Source of the DNA: Planctomycetota bacterium
GTDB taxonomy: Bacteria; Planctomycetota; UBA1135; GCA-002686595
Direction: 5' to 3'
NCBI GenBank assembly: GCA_016779205.1
Contig: JADHOC010000016.1
Coordinates: 60,107-124,106 of the forward strand
Length of the DNA: 64,000 bases
Below are positions 1-7,480 of this stretch, one piece after another. How positions within the stretch are numbered: position 1 is the first letter of the stretch; each line of letters opens with the position of its first letter. A program made the position numbers and the translations under genes. The notes beneath the pieces are model-generated. The model did no database searches, was not told where the DNA came from, and saw nothing but the letters and a program-made list of their open reading frames with translations.

Positions 1-114
1 ACCCTCCTGATCGGCTTCAGCGGCTGATCCATCCCTACCAGGGGCCCATCGGATCGGACCCCTGACCTGTCCCCGGGCCCCCGCTGGCCCGTCGCCGCTT
101 CGCCAGGCTCCTTG

Positions 115-135
115 GTCTCCAGGGGGCCTGGAGAC
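115..135. terminator. Hairpin, possible terminator of the gene ending at 230
   Basis: The arms GTCTCCAGG (115-123) and CCTGGAGAC (127-135) are perfectly complementary around a 3-base loop. The hairpin lies about 95 bases past the stop of the minus-strand gene. No T-run follows on either strand, so intrinsic termination is only a possibility. Confidence 0.3.
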
Positions 136-161
136 ATTTCAGGAGGAGCCGTGGGCGTCCC

Positions 162-218
162 AACGGGGTGCCCCAGACCCAGAGGGGAGCCCCGTATCCA
201 GAGGGGAGCCCCATATCC
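162..218. repeat. Three tandem 19-bp units
   Basis: The units at 181-199 and 200-218 differ at a single base (GTATCC versus ATATCC endings). A diverged third unit with the same 19-base period sits at 162-180. The array abuts the 3' end of the minus-strand gene at 230-673. It may be a small minisatellite; no function is evident. Confidence 0.7.
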
Positions 219-229
219 ATCGGACAGCC

Positions 230-673
230 TCAGACGAGATCGAGCAGGGCCTGGGCCGCCTCGTCCTGGGCGCTGGTGACCTGGGCGTTGATGGCCTCGA
301 GGCCCTCCTCGAAGGCCCGCCGGACGCTCTCGGAGTAGCCGCGCCGGTCGGCGCCGTGCTCCCCCCTGAAGGCCTTGAGGAAGTGGTTGCGCTTTCGGTC
401 GAGGGCATCCTGGCGGCGCACCCACGCGCCCATGGCCTCGCGCACGGGCTCCAGGGCTGTCCCCTCCGAGCCCCCCAGGTCACGGAAGAGTGCCTCGGCC
501 CGAGGCGTCAGATCCAGCACCACGCTCGGTCCCTTGCCCAACCCGCAGCCGTCGCCGTCGCTTGAGAACAGGGCCGCCCCGGCCTGGTCACCGCGGGAAC
601 GGTAGACGGCCTCTTGAAGAAAGGACCGGGCGAGGGCGAGGCGCTCTCCGCCCGGTCCTGCCTCACCGCTCAT
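230..673 (-). CDS. Hypothetical protein, mostly helical
   Basis: A 147-residue protein that I do not recognise. The N-terminal third carries a short helical repeat-like stretch (LALARSFLQEAVYRSRGD). The C-terminal half is charged and probably helical, with no signal peptide or membrane segment. Its ATG overlaps the stop of the upstream bacilliredoxin gene by four bases (ATGA, 670-673), so the two are almost certainly co-transcribed and translationally coupled. This coupling and the codon bias are the main evidence that it is real. Confidence 0.7.
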   Translation of the reverse strand: MSGEAGPGGERLALARSFLQEAVYRSRGDQAGAALFSSDGDGCGLGKGPSVVLDLTPRAEALFRDLGGSEGTALEPVREAMGAWVRRQDALDRKRNHFLKAFRGEHGADRRGYSESVRRAFEEGLEAINAQVTSAQDEAAQALLDLV

Positions 674-1083
674 CCGCAGTGCTTGGCGTACGCGTCGGAG
701 AGGTTCTTCGCGACGGCGTCGGCCTGCTGCCCTTCGATGTCATGGCGCTGGATCATGTGGACGAGCTGGCCGTCCTTCATGAGCGCGATCTGGGGCGAGC
801 TGGGCTGGTACGGCTTGAAGTACTCGCGCGCGCGCTCGGTGGCCTCGCGCTCCATGCCGGCGAAGACGGTGACGACGTTGTCGGGCTTCACGTCGTTCAT
901 CATGGACAGCCGCAGGCCGGGGCGAGCGGAGCCGGCCGCGCAGCCGCACACGGAGTTGACGAAGACGAGCGTGGTGCCCGGTGCTTTGACCGCCGCGTCG
1001 ACGTCCTCGGAGGTCAGGAGCTCCTTGACTCCGATCGAGGTGAGTTCGTCGCGGAAAGGCTGGACCATCTGCGGGTCGTACAT
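670..1083 (-). CDS. Bacilliredoxin, BrxA/BrxB (YphP/YqiW) family
   Basis: A 137-residue protein matching the full length of the bacilliredoxin family, thioredoxin-fold proteins that remove bacillithiol-type mixed disulfides from cytosolic proteins. The signature CGC active site is at residues 46-48 within VNSVCGCAAG, followed by the family's ARPGLR segment. The C-terminal part (SSPQIALMKDGQLVHMIQRHDIEG) also fits the family. These proteins occur in some bacteria not known to make bacillithiol, so the thiol partner is open. It is the first gene of a two-gene unit with the hypothetical protein downstream. Confidence 0.88.
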   Translation of the reverse strand: MYDPQMVQPFRDELTSIGVKELLTSEDVDAAVKAPGTTLVFVNSVCGCAAGSARPGLRLSMMNDVKPDNVVTVFAGMEREATERAREYFKPYQPSSPQIALMKDGQLVHMIQRHDIEGQQADAVAKNLSDAYAKHCG

Positions 1084-1167
1084 GGGGCTCTTTGGGGTAG
1101 CTGGGTTCGGGCGGTTGGAGAGTTCACATCCAGTGGGGGCACGACTGCCGCCCGCGGGCCGAGGATC

Positions 1168-3045
1168 TTAGGCCCCCGGGCGCGGACCTGAAACCGCGTT
1201 GGAGGCGCCTTTCAGCTCCTTGAGACGCTCGGCGTAGGCCTTGCCCACGTCATTTCGCTTCAGGAACGCCACCACGCGCCTCGTATCGGTGCCGTCCACC
1301 ACGGGGAGGGCGCTGACGCCACGCCGCGTGAACAGCCGCTGGACGTCGTGGAGGGAGTCCTCGGCGGTCACGGTCGCGACCTGCTCCCGCATGAAGTCCC
1401 GGGCCACGATGATGTCCTGGACCTCGTGCTCGAGGAAGATCCGGCGCAGGTCGCTCAACGAAAAGATCCCCACGAGGTTCTCCCCGTCGTCGACCACCGG
1501 GAAGTGGGTCTCCCGGGAGTCGCTCACGATCCGCATGGCGCGGCGGAGGGTCGTGGTCTCGTGGATGAGGGTGGGCTGCATGGAGTCGTCCAGCACATCG
1601 GACACCTTCAGGCTCTGCAGGACGTCCACGATGTACTCGCCCACGTGCGCCGGAGAGTCCACGGGCCCGCCCACCTGGGAGGGGTAGAGGGACCAGCGGG
1701 TGGAGAGGGTCATGTGAACGACCGCCACGATCATCAGCGGCGCCAGGAGGTCGTAGTTCCCGGTCATCTCGCTGACCATGACCACCGCCGCGATGGGGAC
1801 CTTGGCGACGCCCGCGAAGAAGCCGCCCATCCCGACGAGCGCGAACTCGGAGGGGTCGAGGTCCAGGCCGGGGAAGACTGTGTCGGCGCCGACGCCGACG
1901 GCGGCGCCGAGCACGGCGCCGAGGCTGAGGGCCGGCGCGAAGAGGCCGCCCGCCCCGCCCGACCCGGCGGTGACGGCGGTCGCGAGCACCTTGGCCACGA
2001 TCAGGAGCGTGAGCACCTTGAGCTCCAGGGCCCCGGAGAGGGCGGACTCCACGAGCGAGTACCCGCTGAAGGCCACCCCTGGCCCCTCGACGATCGGCCG
2101 CAGGGCCAGGGCGATGGCGCCCACCAGGAGCCCGCCGAGGGCGGGCCGCACGACGCCGGGCACCAGCGGCAGGCTCCGGAAGAGGCGCTCCACGGCGCGG
2201 ATCCCGTGCACGAAGAGCCAGCCCACGGCGGCGGCGAGGATGCCGAGGACGATGTAGCCGCCGATCTGCTTGAGCCCCCCGAAGGAGAGGTGCTCGGCGA
2301 CCGCCCGGGGGATCATCACGGCCCGCTCCTCCCCGAGGATCGCCTCGAAGGTGGCGTAGGCCACCGAGGAGGAGACGACGCAGGGGATGATCGCGTCCCC
2401 CTCGAACTCCCCGCGCCGGTACATCACCTCCGGCAGGAACAGCGCCCCGCCCAGGGGAGAGGCGAACATCGCCCCGACCCCGGCGCTGCCCCCGGCCATC
2501 AGCATCAGGCGGCGGTCGCGGTCGGAGAAGCCGAGTCGGTCCGCGATGGAGCTCCCGATGGCGGCGCCGATCTGCGAGATGGGGCCCTCACGCCCGCCCG
2601 ATCCCCCGGAGCCGATGGTGAGGGTCGAGGCCACGGCCGTCACGGCGGCGACCCGGCCGCGGACCCGCCCCTTCATCCTGTGGAAGGCCCTGATGACCGC
2701 GTCGGTGCCCGCGCCGTCCCGCTCGGTGCCGGCGAGGTGGATCGTCAGCCCCACCAGCAGCCCGCCGAGGGTGGGGAGCGCCAGGACCAGGAGGGGGTTG
2801 GCGGTCCGGAGGACCCCGCCCTCCGTGGTCCCCGCGACCCGGCCGAAGCCGTGCTCGGTCGCCGCGTCCACGAGCACAGTGAACGCCGAGGCGGCGACCC
2901 CGCCCAGCACGCCGATGACCGCGGCCAGGGCGATCCACTTCGTGAACCCCCGGAGCTGGAGCCAGTCTCCCGCCCCGGAGCGGCCACCGGTCGGGCGCTC
3001 GCCGCCGGTGGGGTCCGCAGACCCGTCGGTCCCGTGCTCGCTCAT
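1168..3045 (-). CDS. ClC-family anion channel/transporter with C-terminal CBS pair
   Basis: A 625-residue inner-membrane protein. About ten hydrophobic segments span residues 35-450, and a CBS pair lies at roughly 480-600. ClC signatures are clear: GREGP at 151-155 with the gating glutamate E153, and GLFAP at 367-371. The first anion-binding motif, usually GSGIP, reads GAGTD, so the selectivity serine is missing. The position of the intracellular proton glutamate (EEMR in the E. coli antiporter) reads EVMYR, with valine as in ClC channels. By family rules this argues for passive, channel-like transport or unusual selectivity. Its ATG overlaps the stop of the upstream small gene by four bases. 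Confidence 0.92.
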   Translation of the reverse strand: MSEHGTDGSADPTGGERPTGGRSGAGDWLQLRGFTKWIALAAVIGVLGGVAASAFTVLVDAATEHGFGRVAGTTEGGVLRTANPLLVLALPTLGGLLVGLTIHLAGTERDGAGTDAVIRAFHRMKGRVRGRVAAVTAVASTLTIGSGGSGGREGPISQIGAAIGSSIADRLGFSDRDRRLMLMAGGSAGVGAMFASPLGGALFLPEVMYRRGEFEGDAIIPCVVSSSVAYATFEAILGEERAVMIPRAVAEHLSFGGLKQIGGYIVLGILAAAVGWLFVHGIRAVERLFRSLPLVPGVVRPALGGLLVGAIALALRPIVEGPGVAFSGYSLVESALSGALELKVLTLLIVAKVLATAVTAGSGGAGGLFAPALSLGAVLGAAVGVGADTVFPGLDLDPSEFALVGMGGFFAGVAKVPIAAVVMVSEMTGNYDLLAPLMIVAVVHMTLSTRWSLYPSQVGGPVDSPAHVGEYIVDVLQSLKVSDVLDDSMQPTLIHETTTLRRAMRIVSDSRETHFPVVDDGENLVGIFSLSDLRRIFLEHEVQDIIVARDFMREQVATVTAEDSLHDVQRLFTRRGVSALPVVDGTDTRRVVAFLKRNDVGKAYAERLKELKGASNAVSGPRPGA

Positions 3046-3377
3046 GATCCGGGCGCTCCGGGCCAGAGGTCATCGCGGCGCTCCCGCATCCGCTGGATGA
3101 CCTCGGTGAAGACGTCGTTCTCGCCGAGGGCGCTGATCGCGTCGACGTTGAGCTGGCACACCGCGCACACCGGCCGCGCGCCGCGGTAGCTCATGATGTC
3201 CATCTCCTCGAGGACGACGTCCTCGAGGCCGTGGGCGGCGGCCTTGAGGGGGACGCCGTCCTCGTCGAAGCCGAAGAAGGACTTCACGTCCTTCGGCGAC
3301 CGGCGGCAGAGGTAGCAGCGATCCTGGCCGTCGCCGACGGCGTGGAAGTAGCGCTGGAACTCATCCTCGAGTGACAC
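3042..3377 (-). CDS. Small protein with two CxxC knuckles
   Basis: A 111-residue soluble protein of unknown function. It has two CxxC pairs: CYLC near residue 19, followed by a 'SFFGFDEDGVPLKAAAHG' stretch, and CAVC near residue 78. A four-cysteine zinc or iron site is therefore plausible. It is the first gene of a unit with the ClC gene (ATGA overlap at 3042-3045). No family name can be assigned. Confidence 0.7.
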   Translation of the reverse strand: MSLEDEFQRYFHAVGDGQDRCYLCRRSPKDVKSFFGFDEDGVPLKAAAHGLEDVVLEEMDIMSYRGARPVCAVCQLNVDAISALGENDVFTEVIQRMRERRDDLWPGAPGS

Positions 3378-3420
3378 GGCGGGAGTCTACCCCCGCGGAG
3401 GCCCCCAGCGGGACCCGTCC

Positions 3421-4797
3421 TCAGAGGAGCTCCCCCTCGGGGACACGCTCCACCTCCAGGGGCCGATCCGCCCGCGAGGTGATGCCGTACACCAGCTTGA
3501 TCGGGTCATCCCCGAAGACGGCCTTCAGGCCGCCCAGCTCGTTCTCGAGGGTCGCGGTGGAGCGGGTCCCGCTGGGGACGACGACCGCCGCCACCGTGCG
3601 CTCGTCCGCGGTCCTGCCCACGGCGCGCACGTACTTGCCCTCGAACCGGCCCACCTCGACCAGCTCGGAGCCGACGATCTCGGCGGCCTCGCGGCGCAGG
3701 TGGTCCATGACGAAGTCGACCCGGGCGTCGTCGAACAGCGCGTCCATCTGTGGCCGGACGAACTCGGAGAGGACGCGCTCGCCGCGGCCGGCGTGGACGA
3801 GGGAGAGGTGGGGCTGGAGGAAGCGGAAGTGGAACGCGAGGAAGCGGTCCGAGATGCGGTAGCGGCCCTTGCGGGAGCGCAGGGGGTCCGGGTCGGTGAT
3901 CGGCACCTCACGGTCCACCAGGCGAAGCTCGCGGAGGACGTGCAGGTACTTGCTCGCGGTGGGGGAGTCGACGCCCACGTTGACGGCGATGTCGCCGATG
4001 CGGCTCGCGCCTTTGGCCACCGCGGCGAGGATCGAGTTGTAGGTGTGCGGGGTGGTGAGCTCGGAGCGGAGCAGGAACTGGACCTCGTCGAAGAGGTACC
4101 CCTCGGGCCGCAGGATCTCCGTGATGATGTTGTCCTCGACGCTCTTGCTGTCGTCGAAGCGCCGAAGGTAGGCGGGCATGCCGCCGAGGATGGAGAAGGC
4201 CTCGATGCGCTGGCGGACCGACCACCCGGGGAAGAAGTTGAGCGCCTCGGTGGGGCGCAGGGGCTCGAGCCTGCGCTGACCGGTCCGCCTCCCGAAGAGC
4301 GGCGACCGCTCGGCGAGGACCTCCTTCTCCATGAACGACACCTGGCTCCCGCACAGCACGAGCATCAGGGACGACCGCTTGCCGCGCGTGTCCCAGAACT
4401 GCTGGAGCTGGCTGGGGAGCCCCTTGGTGGAGTCGCACAGGTAGGGGAACTCGTCCAGGACGAGGATCAGGCGCTCGTCCCCGGCGCGCTCGGCGGCGAA
4501 GCCCAGCGCCGCGCTCCAGTCGGGGAGCTCGATCCCGTCCAGCAGGGAGTCCCCGCCGAGCCCCTCCTTCAGGGCCTCCTTGAAGGACCGCAGGTTGTCC
4601 TTCTCGCGGACCTGGGCGGCCAGGAAGTAGACGGCGCGGTGCTCGCCGGAGCACAGGCGCTGCAGGAGCTCGGTCTTGCCGACCCGGCGCCTGCCGTAGA
4701 GCACGAAGAACTCCGGCCGGCCAGAGCCCGCGAGCTCCTCCAGGACCTTGAGCTCGTCCTCGCGTCCGATGAACTGGGGCTCCCCTCCGACGGTCAT
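3421..4797 (-). CDS. AAA+ ATPase of the archaeal-type/DUF234 family
   Basis: A 458-residue P-loop ATPase. Walker A is GRRRVGKT at residues 35-42 and Walker B is LVLDEFPY near residue 112. A 'CGSQVSFMEKEVL' sensor-like strand follows, then a winged-helix segment around residues 255-300 and a C-terminal DUF234-like region resembling a restriction-endonuclease fold (SELVEVGRFEGKYVRAVGR). This architecture is widespread as single genes in archaea and bacteria, usually of unknown role and sometimes linked to mobile or defence functions. No toxin, nuclease or integrase is adjacent here. It starts with ATG and stands 23 bases upstream of the next minus-strand gene. Confidence 0.85.
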   Translation of the reverse strand: MTVGGEPQFIGREDELKVLEELAGSGRPEFFVLYGRRRVGKTELLQRLCSGEHRAVYFLAAQVREKDNLRSFKEALKEGLGGDSLLDGIELPDWSAALGFAAERAGDERLILVLDEFPYLCDSTKGLPSQLQQFWDTRGKRSSLMLVLCGSQVSFMEKEVLAERSPLFGRRTGQRRLEPLRPTEALNFFPGWSVRQRIEAFSILGGMPAYLRRFDDSKSVEDNIITEILRPEGYLFDEVQFLLRSELTTPHTYNSILAAVAKGASRIGDIAVNVGVDSPTASKYLHVLRELRLVDREVPITDPDPLRSRKGRYRISDRFLAFHFRFLQPHLSLVHAGRGERVLSEFVRPQMDALFDDARVDFVMDHLRREAAEIVGSELVEVGRFEGKYVRAVGRTADERTVAAVVVPSGTRSTATLENELGGLKAVFGDDPIKLVYGITSRADRPLEVERVPEGELL

Positions 4798-4820
4798 GGG
4801 CAGAGGATACGCCGCAGGGG

Positions 4821-5561
4821 TCAGACTCCAGCGGCCTGAATCGCCCCGATCCAGGGGCCGGGGTCATCGATGTAGGGGAAGTGGCCCCAGTGCTCCGCGC
4901 GCTCGGTGGGCCACTCGGCCCCCAGGGCGCGCAGGGCGGCGTCGTGCTCCTCCTCGTCGGTGAGCTCGTCCTGCCCGCAGAGCCAGACGCGGATGTCATC
5001 GATGGCCGGGGGCCGGCCGGCGAGGGTGCCCTCCAGGGACGCGAGCCAGCCGGCGTCCACCCACTCGTACAGGTGGGGGTAAGCAGAGCAGGTGGCGATA
5101 CCGGAGAAGAAGGCCCGGCGCTCGTCGGCGTCGAGGGGTGAGAAGAAGTGCTCCTGCATGAAGCGCTCCTGCTCCTCGGGGTCCGCGAGGCGGCTCTGAT
5201 CCTGGACGCCGCTGCTGGCGTCGCCAGCTCCACGGGCCCGGACGGTCTCCCAGGGGACGGCCCCCTGGATGATGGAGGGGAGGTCGGGGACCTTGGCCCG
5301 CGCCCGCAGGGCCAGGAGCACCAGACTCCCGAACCCGGTGGCATAGAGGAGGGGCTTCGAGTGGGACAGCCGGTACACGTCGACCTGCAGTTCGACCTGC
5401 TCCATGAAGGCGTCGAAGCTCGGCGCCAGCGGGCGCCCCTCGAAGCCGGGGTACAGGACCTCCTTCAGGTCGAACCCCAGGCCGCGGCAGGTGGCGCGGG
5501 CCCGGTTCAGGCGGCAGAGGGAGTGGCCCATGTCGCCGAGGACGAGGGGGCCGCGGCTCAT
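4821..5561 (-). CDS. Alpha/beta-hydrolase-fold protein lacking the nucleophile
   Basis: A 246-residue protein whose layout follows the alpha/beta-hydrolase fold. It has an N-terminal strand (PLVLGDMGHS), a 'VLYPGFEGRP' strand-loop in the position of the usual DLPGHGxS, the elbow strand LLYATGFGSLVLLAL at 71-85, a 'VWLCGQDELTD' acid-loop candidate (D198) and a terminal 'HWGHFPYIDDP' histidine loop (H227). In the elbow the expected Ser/Asp/Cys is Gly76, so the standard catalytic triad is broken. It may be a non-enzymatic binder. The fold assignment is by eye and moderately secure; the product is otherwise unknown. It is divergent from the photolyase. Confidence 0.65.
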   Translation of the reverse strand: MSRGPLVLGDMGHSLCRLNRARATCRGLGFDLKEVLYPGFEGRPLAPSFDAFMEQVELQVDVYRLSHSKPLLYATGFGSLVLLALRARAKVPDLPSIIQGAVPWETVRARGAGDASSGVQDQSRLADPEEQERFMQEHFFSPLDADERRAFFSGIATCSAYPHLYEWVDAGWLASLEGTLAGRPPAIDDIRVWLCGQDELTDEEEHDAALRALGAEWPTERAEHWGHFPYIDDPGPWIGAIQAAGV

Positions 5562-5624
5562 CGACGCGCCTCCGCCTGGGGTCGCCCCTCGAACAGGTCG
5601 CCGTGGGTGATCTCAATCGATTCG

Positions 5625-5648
5625 CGCATCGAGTAACCGTTCGATGCG
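5625..5648. promoter_or_regulatory. Perfect dyad upstream of the photolyase, candidate operator
   Basis: CGCATCGA (5625-5632) and TCGATGCG (5641-5648) form a perfect inverted repeat with an 8-base AT-richer spacer. The site lies in the gap between the divergent hydrolase-like gene (start 5561) and the photolyase. It is 52 bases upstream of the preferred TTG start and would overlap the alternative ATG at 5644. The spacing suits a dimeric regulator. The regulator is unknown. Confidence 0.5.
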
Positions 5649-5700
5649 GCCAGCGGTCTGGAGGCGTCGAGCGCGCTTCCATCGCGATGGAGGGAAGATC

Positions 5701-7332
5701 TTGAGGGCCTTCCTCGAGCAGCTCTCCGAGGCGACCTCGGCGGGCCCGGGGCCCCGGCGGACGTGGGTCTTCGTGCCCTACGACCAGCTCACCCACCGGG
5801 TCGGGCCGCTCGCGAGGCTCCGGCCCTCGGAGGCCGGGATCGTGATGGTGGAGTGCCCCGCCAAGGCCAGCCGCCGCCCTTACCACAAGCAGAAGCTCTT
5901 CCTCGTGCTCGCCAACCAGCGCCGCTTCGCCCTCGAGCAGGCGGCGCGAGGGGTGGAGGTGCGCTATCTCGTCGCGGGGGAGGGCGAGGGATACGGGGAG
6001 CCCCTGCGGGCCGCCGCCGCCGAGGTCGGCCCCCTGGTGCACATGGAGCCCGCCGAGCGAGAGCTCCGCGCGGAGCTCTCGCCCCTCGTGGTCGAGGGTC
6101 TCCTCGAGGTGGTTCCCCATGAGGGTTGGCTCACCACCGCGGACGACTTCGTGCAGGGCACCGGCGCCGAGGCCCCCTGGCGCATGGACCGATTCTACCG
6201 CCACGTCCGCAAGCGCACCGGGATCCTCATGGACAGCGCCGGCAAGTACGAGGGCGGCAAGGTCAGCTTCGACGGGGAGAATCGCCTCCCCTGGCCGGGG
6301 GACCCGCCGGCCCCGAAGGTGCCCCGGTTCCGCCACGGGGACATCGAGCGAGAGGTCGCCGAGCTGATCGAGGAGAAGTACTCCGATCACCCCGGGGAGC
6401 TGGACCCCGGCGCGATCCCGACCCGCGCGACCCACGCGAGGAAGGTCTGGGCCTGGGCCCTGGAGGAGTGCATGGACTCCTTCGGCCCCTACGAGGACGC
6501 CATGAGCCGGGAGGAGGACAACCTCTTCCACACCCGCATCTCACCGCTGCTCCACCTGCACCGGCTTCTGCCCCGCGAGGTCGTCGAGGACGTGGCTTCC
6601 ATGGACGCGCCGATCGCGTCCAGGGAGGGGTTCATCCGACAGATCCTCGGGTGGCGCGAGTTCGTGCGGCACGTGCACCGCGCCACGGACGGCTTCCGTG
6701 ACCTGCCGGAGAGCGTCCGGTTGGAGCGCCCGCCGGCGGAGCTTCGCGGCGCGGCCCCCAGCGCGCTCGGGGCGGCCCGCTCGCTGCCCGAGGCGTACTG
6801 GGGCCAGGCCTCGGGCCTCGACTGCCTCGACGTCTCCGCGGGCCGCGTCCTGCGGGACGGGTACGGCCACCACATCGAGCGGCTCATGGTCCTCGCCAAC
6901 CTGGGGACGCTCCTGGACGTGTCGCCCCGGGAGCTGACTGACTGGTTCTGGGCGTGCTACGTGGACGCCTACGACTGGGTGGTCGAGCCGAACGTCCTCG
7001 GCATGGGCACCTTCGGGGTGGGGGAGGCGATGACCACCAAGCCCTACATCTCCGGCGCGGCGTACATCGACCGCATGAGTGACTTCTGCGGCGGCTGCGC
7101 CTTCCACCCGAAGAAGACCTGCCCGATCACCCGGCTGTACTGGGCTTACTTCCAGCGGCACGCGGGCTCCCTCCACGGCAACCAGCGGGTCTCCATGCCA
7201 CTGCGATCTCTCGCCAAGCGGGCTCCGGAGAAGCGGGCGGCTGACGAGCGCATCTTCGAGCACGTCCGTGAGGTCCTCGAGGCGGGCGATCGGCTGACGC
7301 CCGAGGGCGTCGCCGTCGCTGCCGAGGAGTGA
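5701..7332 (+). CDS. FeS-type bacterial photolyase/cryptochrome (PhrB-like)
   Basis: A flavoprotein of the iron-sulfur photolyase/CryPro class, which repairs (6-4) photoproducts in light. From the chosen start it has 543 residues, the usual length. Four cysteines stand where the cluster ligands are expected: C375, then C463 and C466 in DFCGGC, and C474 in KKTC. The 88-residue gap between the first two matches the prototype; the last gap is shorter. A 'GYGHHIERLMVLANLGTL' FAD-binding helix and 'WVVEPNVLGMGTFG' are also typical. The TTG at 5701 is preferred because GGAGGG sits 5 bases upstream; an in-frame ATG at 5644 would add 19 residues and place the upstream dyad over the start. It may be light-regulated with the next operon. 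Confidence 0.9.
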   Translation: MRAFLEQLSEATSAGPGPRRTWVFVPYDQLTHRVGPLARLRPSEAGIVMVECPAKASRRPYHKQKLFLVLANQRRFALEQAARGVEVRYLVAGEGEGYGEPLRAAAAEVGPLVHMEPAERELRAELSPLVVEGLLEVVPHEGWLTTADDFVQGTGAEAPWRMDRFYRHVRKRTGILMDSAGKYEGGKVSFDGENRLPWPGDPPAPKVPRFRHGDIEREVAELIEEKYSDHPGELDPGAIPTRATHARKVWAWALEECMDSFGPYEDAMSREEDNLFHTRISPLLHLHRLLPREVVEDVASMDAPIASREGFIRQILGWREFVRHVHRATDGFRDLPESVRLERPPAELRGAAPSALGAARSLPEAYWGQASGLDCLDVSAGRVLRDGYGHHIERLMVLANLGTLLDVSPRELTDWFWACYVDAYDWVVEPNVLGMGTFGVGEAMTTKPYISGAAYIDRMSDFCGGCAFHPKKTCPITRLYWAYFQRHAGSLHGNQRVSMPLRSLAKRAPEKRAADERIFEHVREVLEAGDRLTPEGVAVAAEE

Positions 7333-7363
7333 CCGGAGCGAGGCAGGAGTCGCCGGCGCCGCT

Positions 7364-7387
7364 CCCTCTCCAGGCCCCGGGAGAGGG
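7364..7387. terminator. Hairpin after the photolyase
   Basis: CCCTCTCC (7364-7371) pairs with GGAGAGGG (7380-7387) over an 8-base loop, 32 bases past the photolyase stop and before the SDR operon. No T-run follows, so it may be a weak terminator or an mRNA-stabilising structure. Confidence 0.35.
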
Positions 7388-7480
7388 GAGAGGTCCCTGG
7401 GGAATGCGGGCGTCTCCGCGGACGGCCGAGAGAGCCCGTTGCTCCGCATCCCGGGGGTCTGGCGAGGCGAAGCCCGTCCC

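Larger units (their letters stand above)
1..229. other. Left-edge non-coding stretch
   Basis: No convincing gene is visible in the first 229 bases. The stretch lies downstream of the minus-strand gene that ends at 230. It holds a perfect 9-base-pair hairpin (115-135) and three tandem 19-base units (162-218). The short open frames here read through the repeat and give proline/glycine-rich peptides without family likeness, so they are taken as spurious. Confidence 0.6.

Noticed and set aside
1348..3189. A 613-codon open frame antisense to the ClC gene
   Set aside because: In this GC-rich DNA, antisense frames stay open by chance. The translation is charged and low in complexity, while the minus frame has unmistakable ClC motifs.
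3421..4797. Defence or mobile-element ATPase
   Set aside because: DUF234-type ATPases are sometimes linked to such systems, but no effector, integrase or repeats are nearby, so the claim is not supported.
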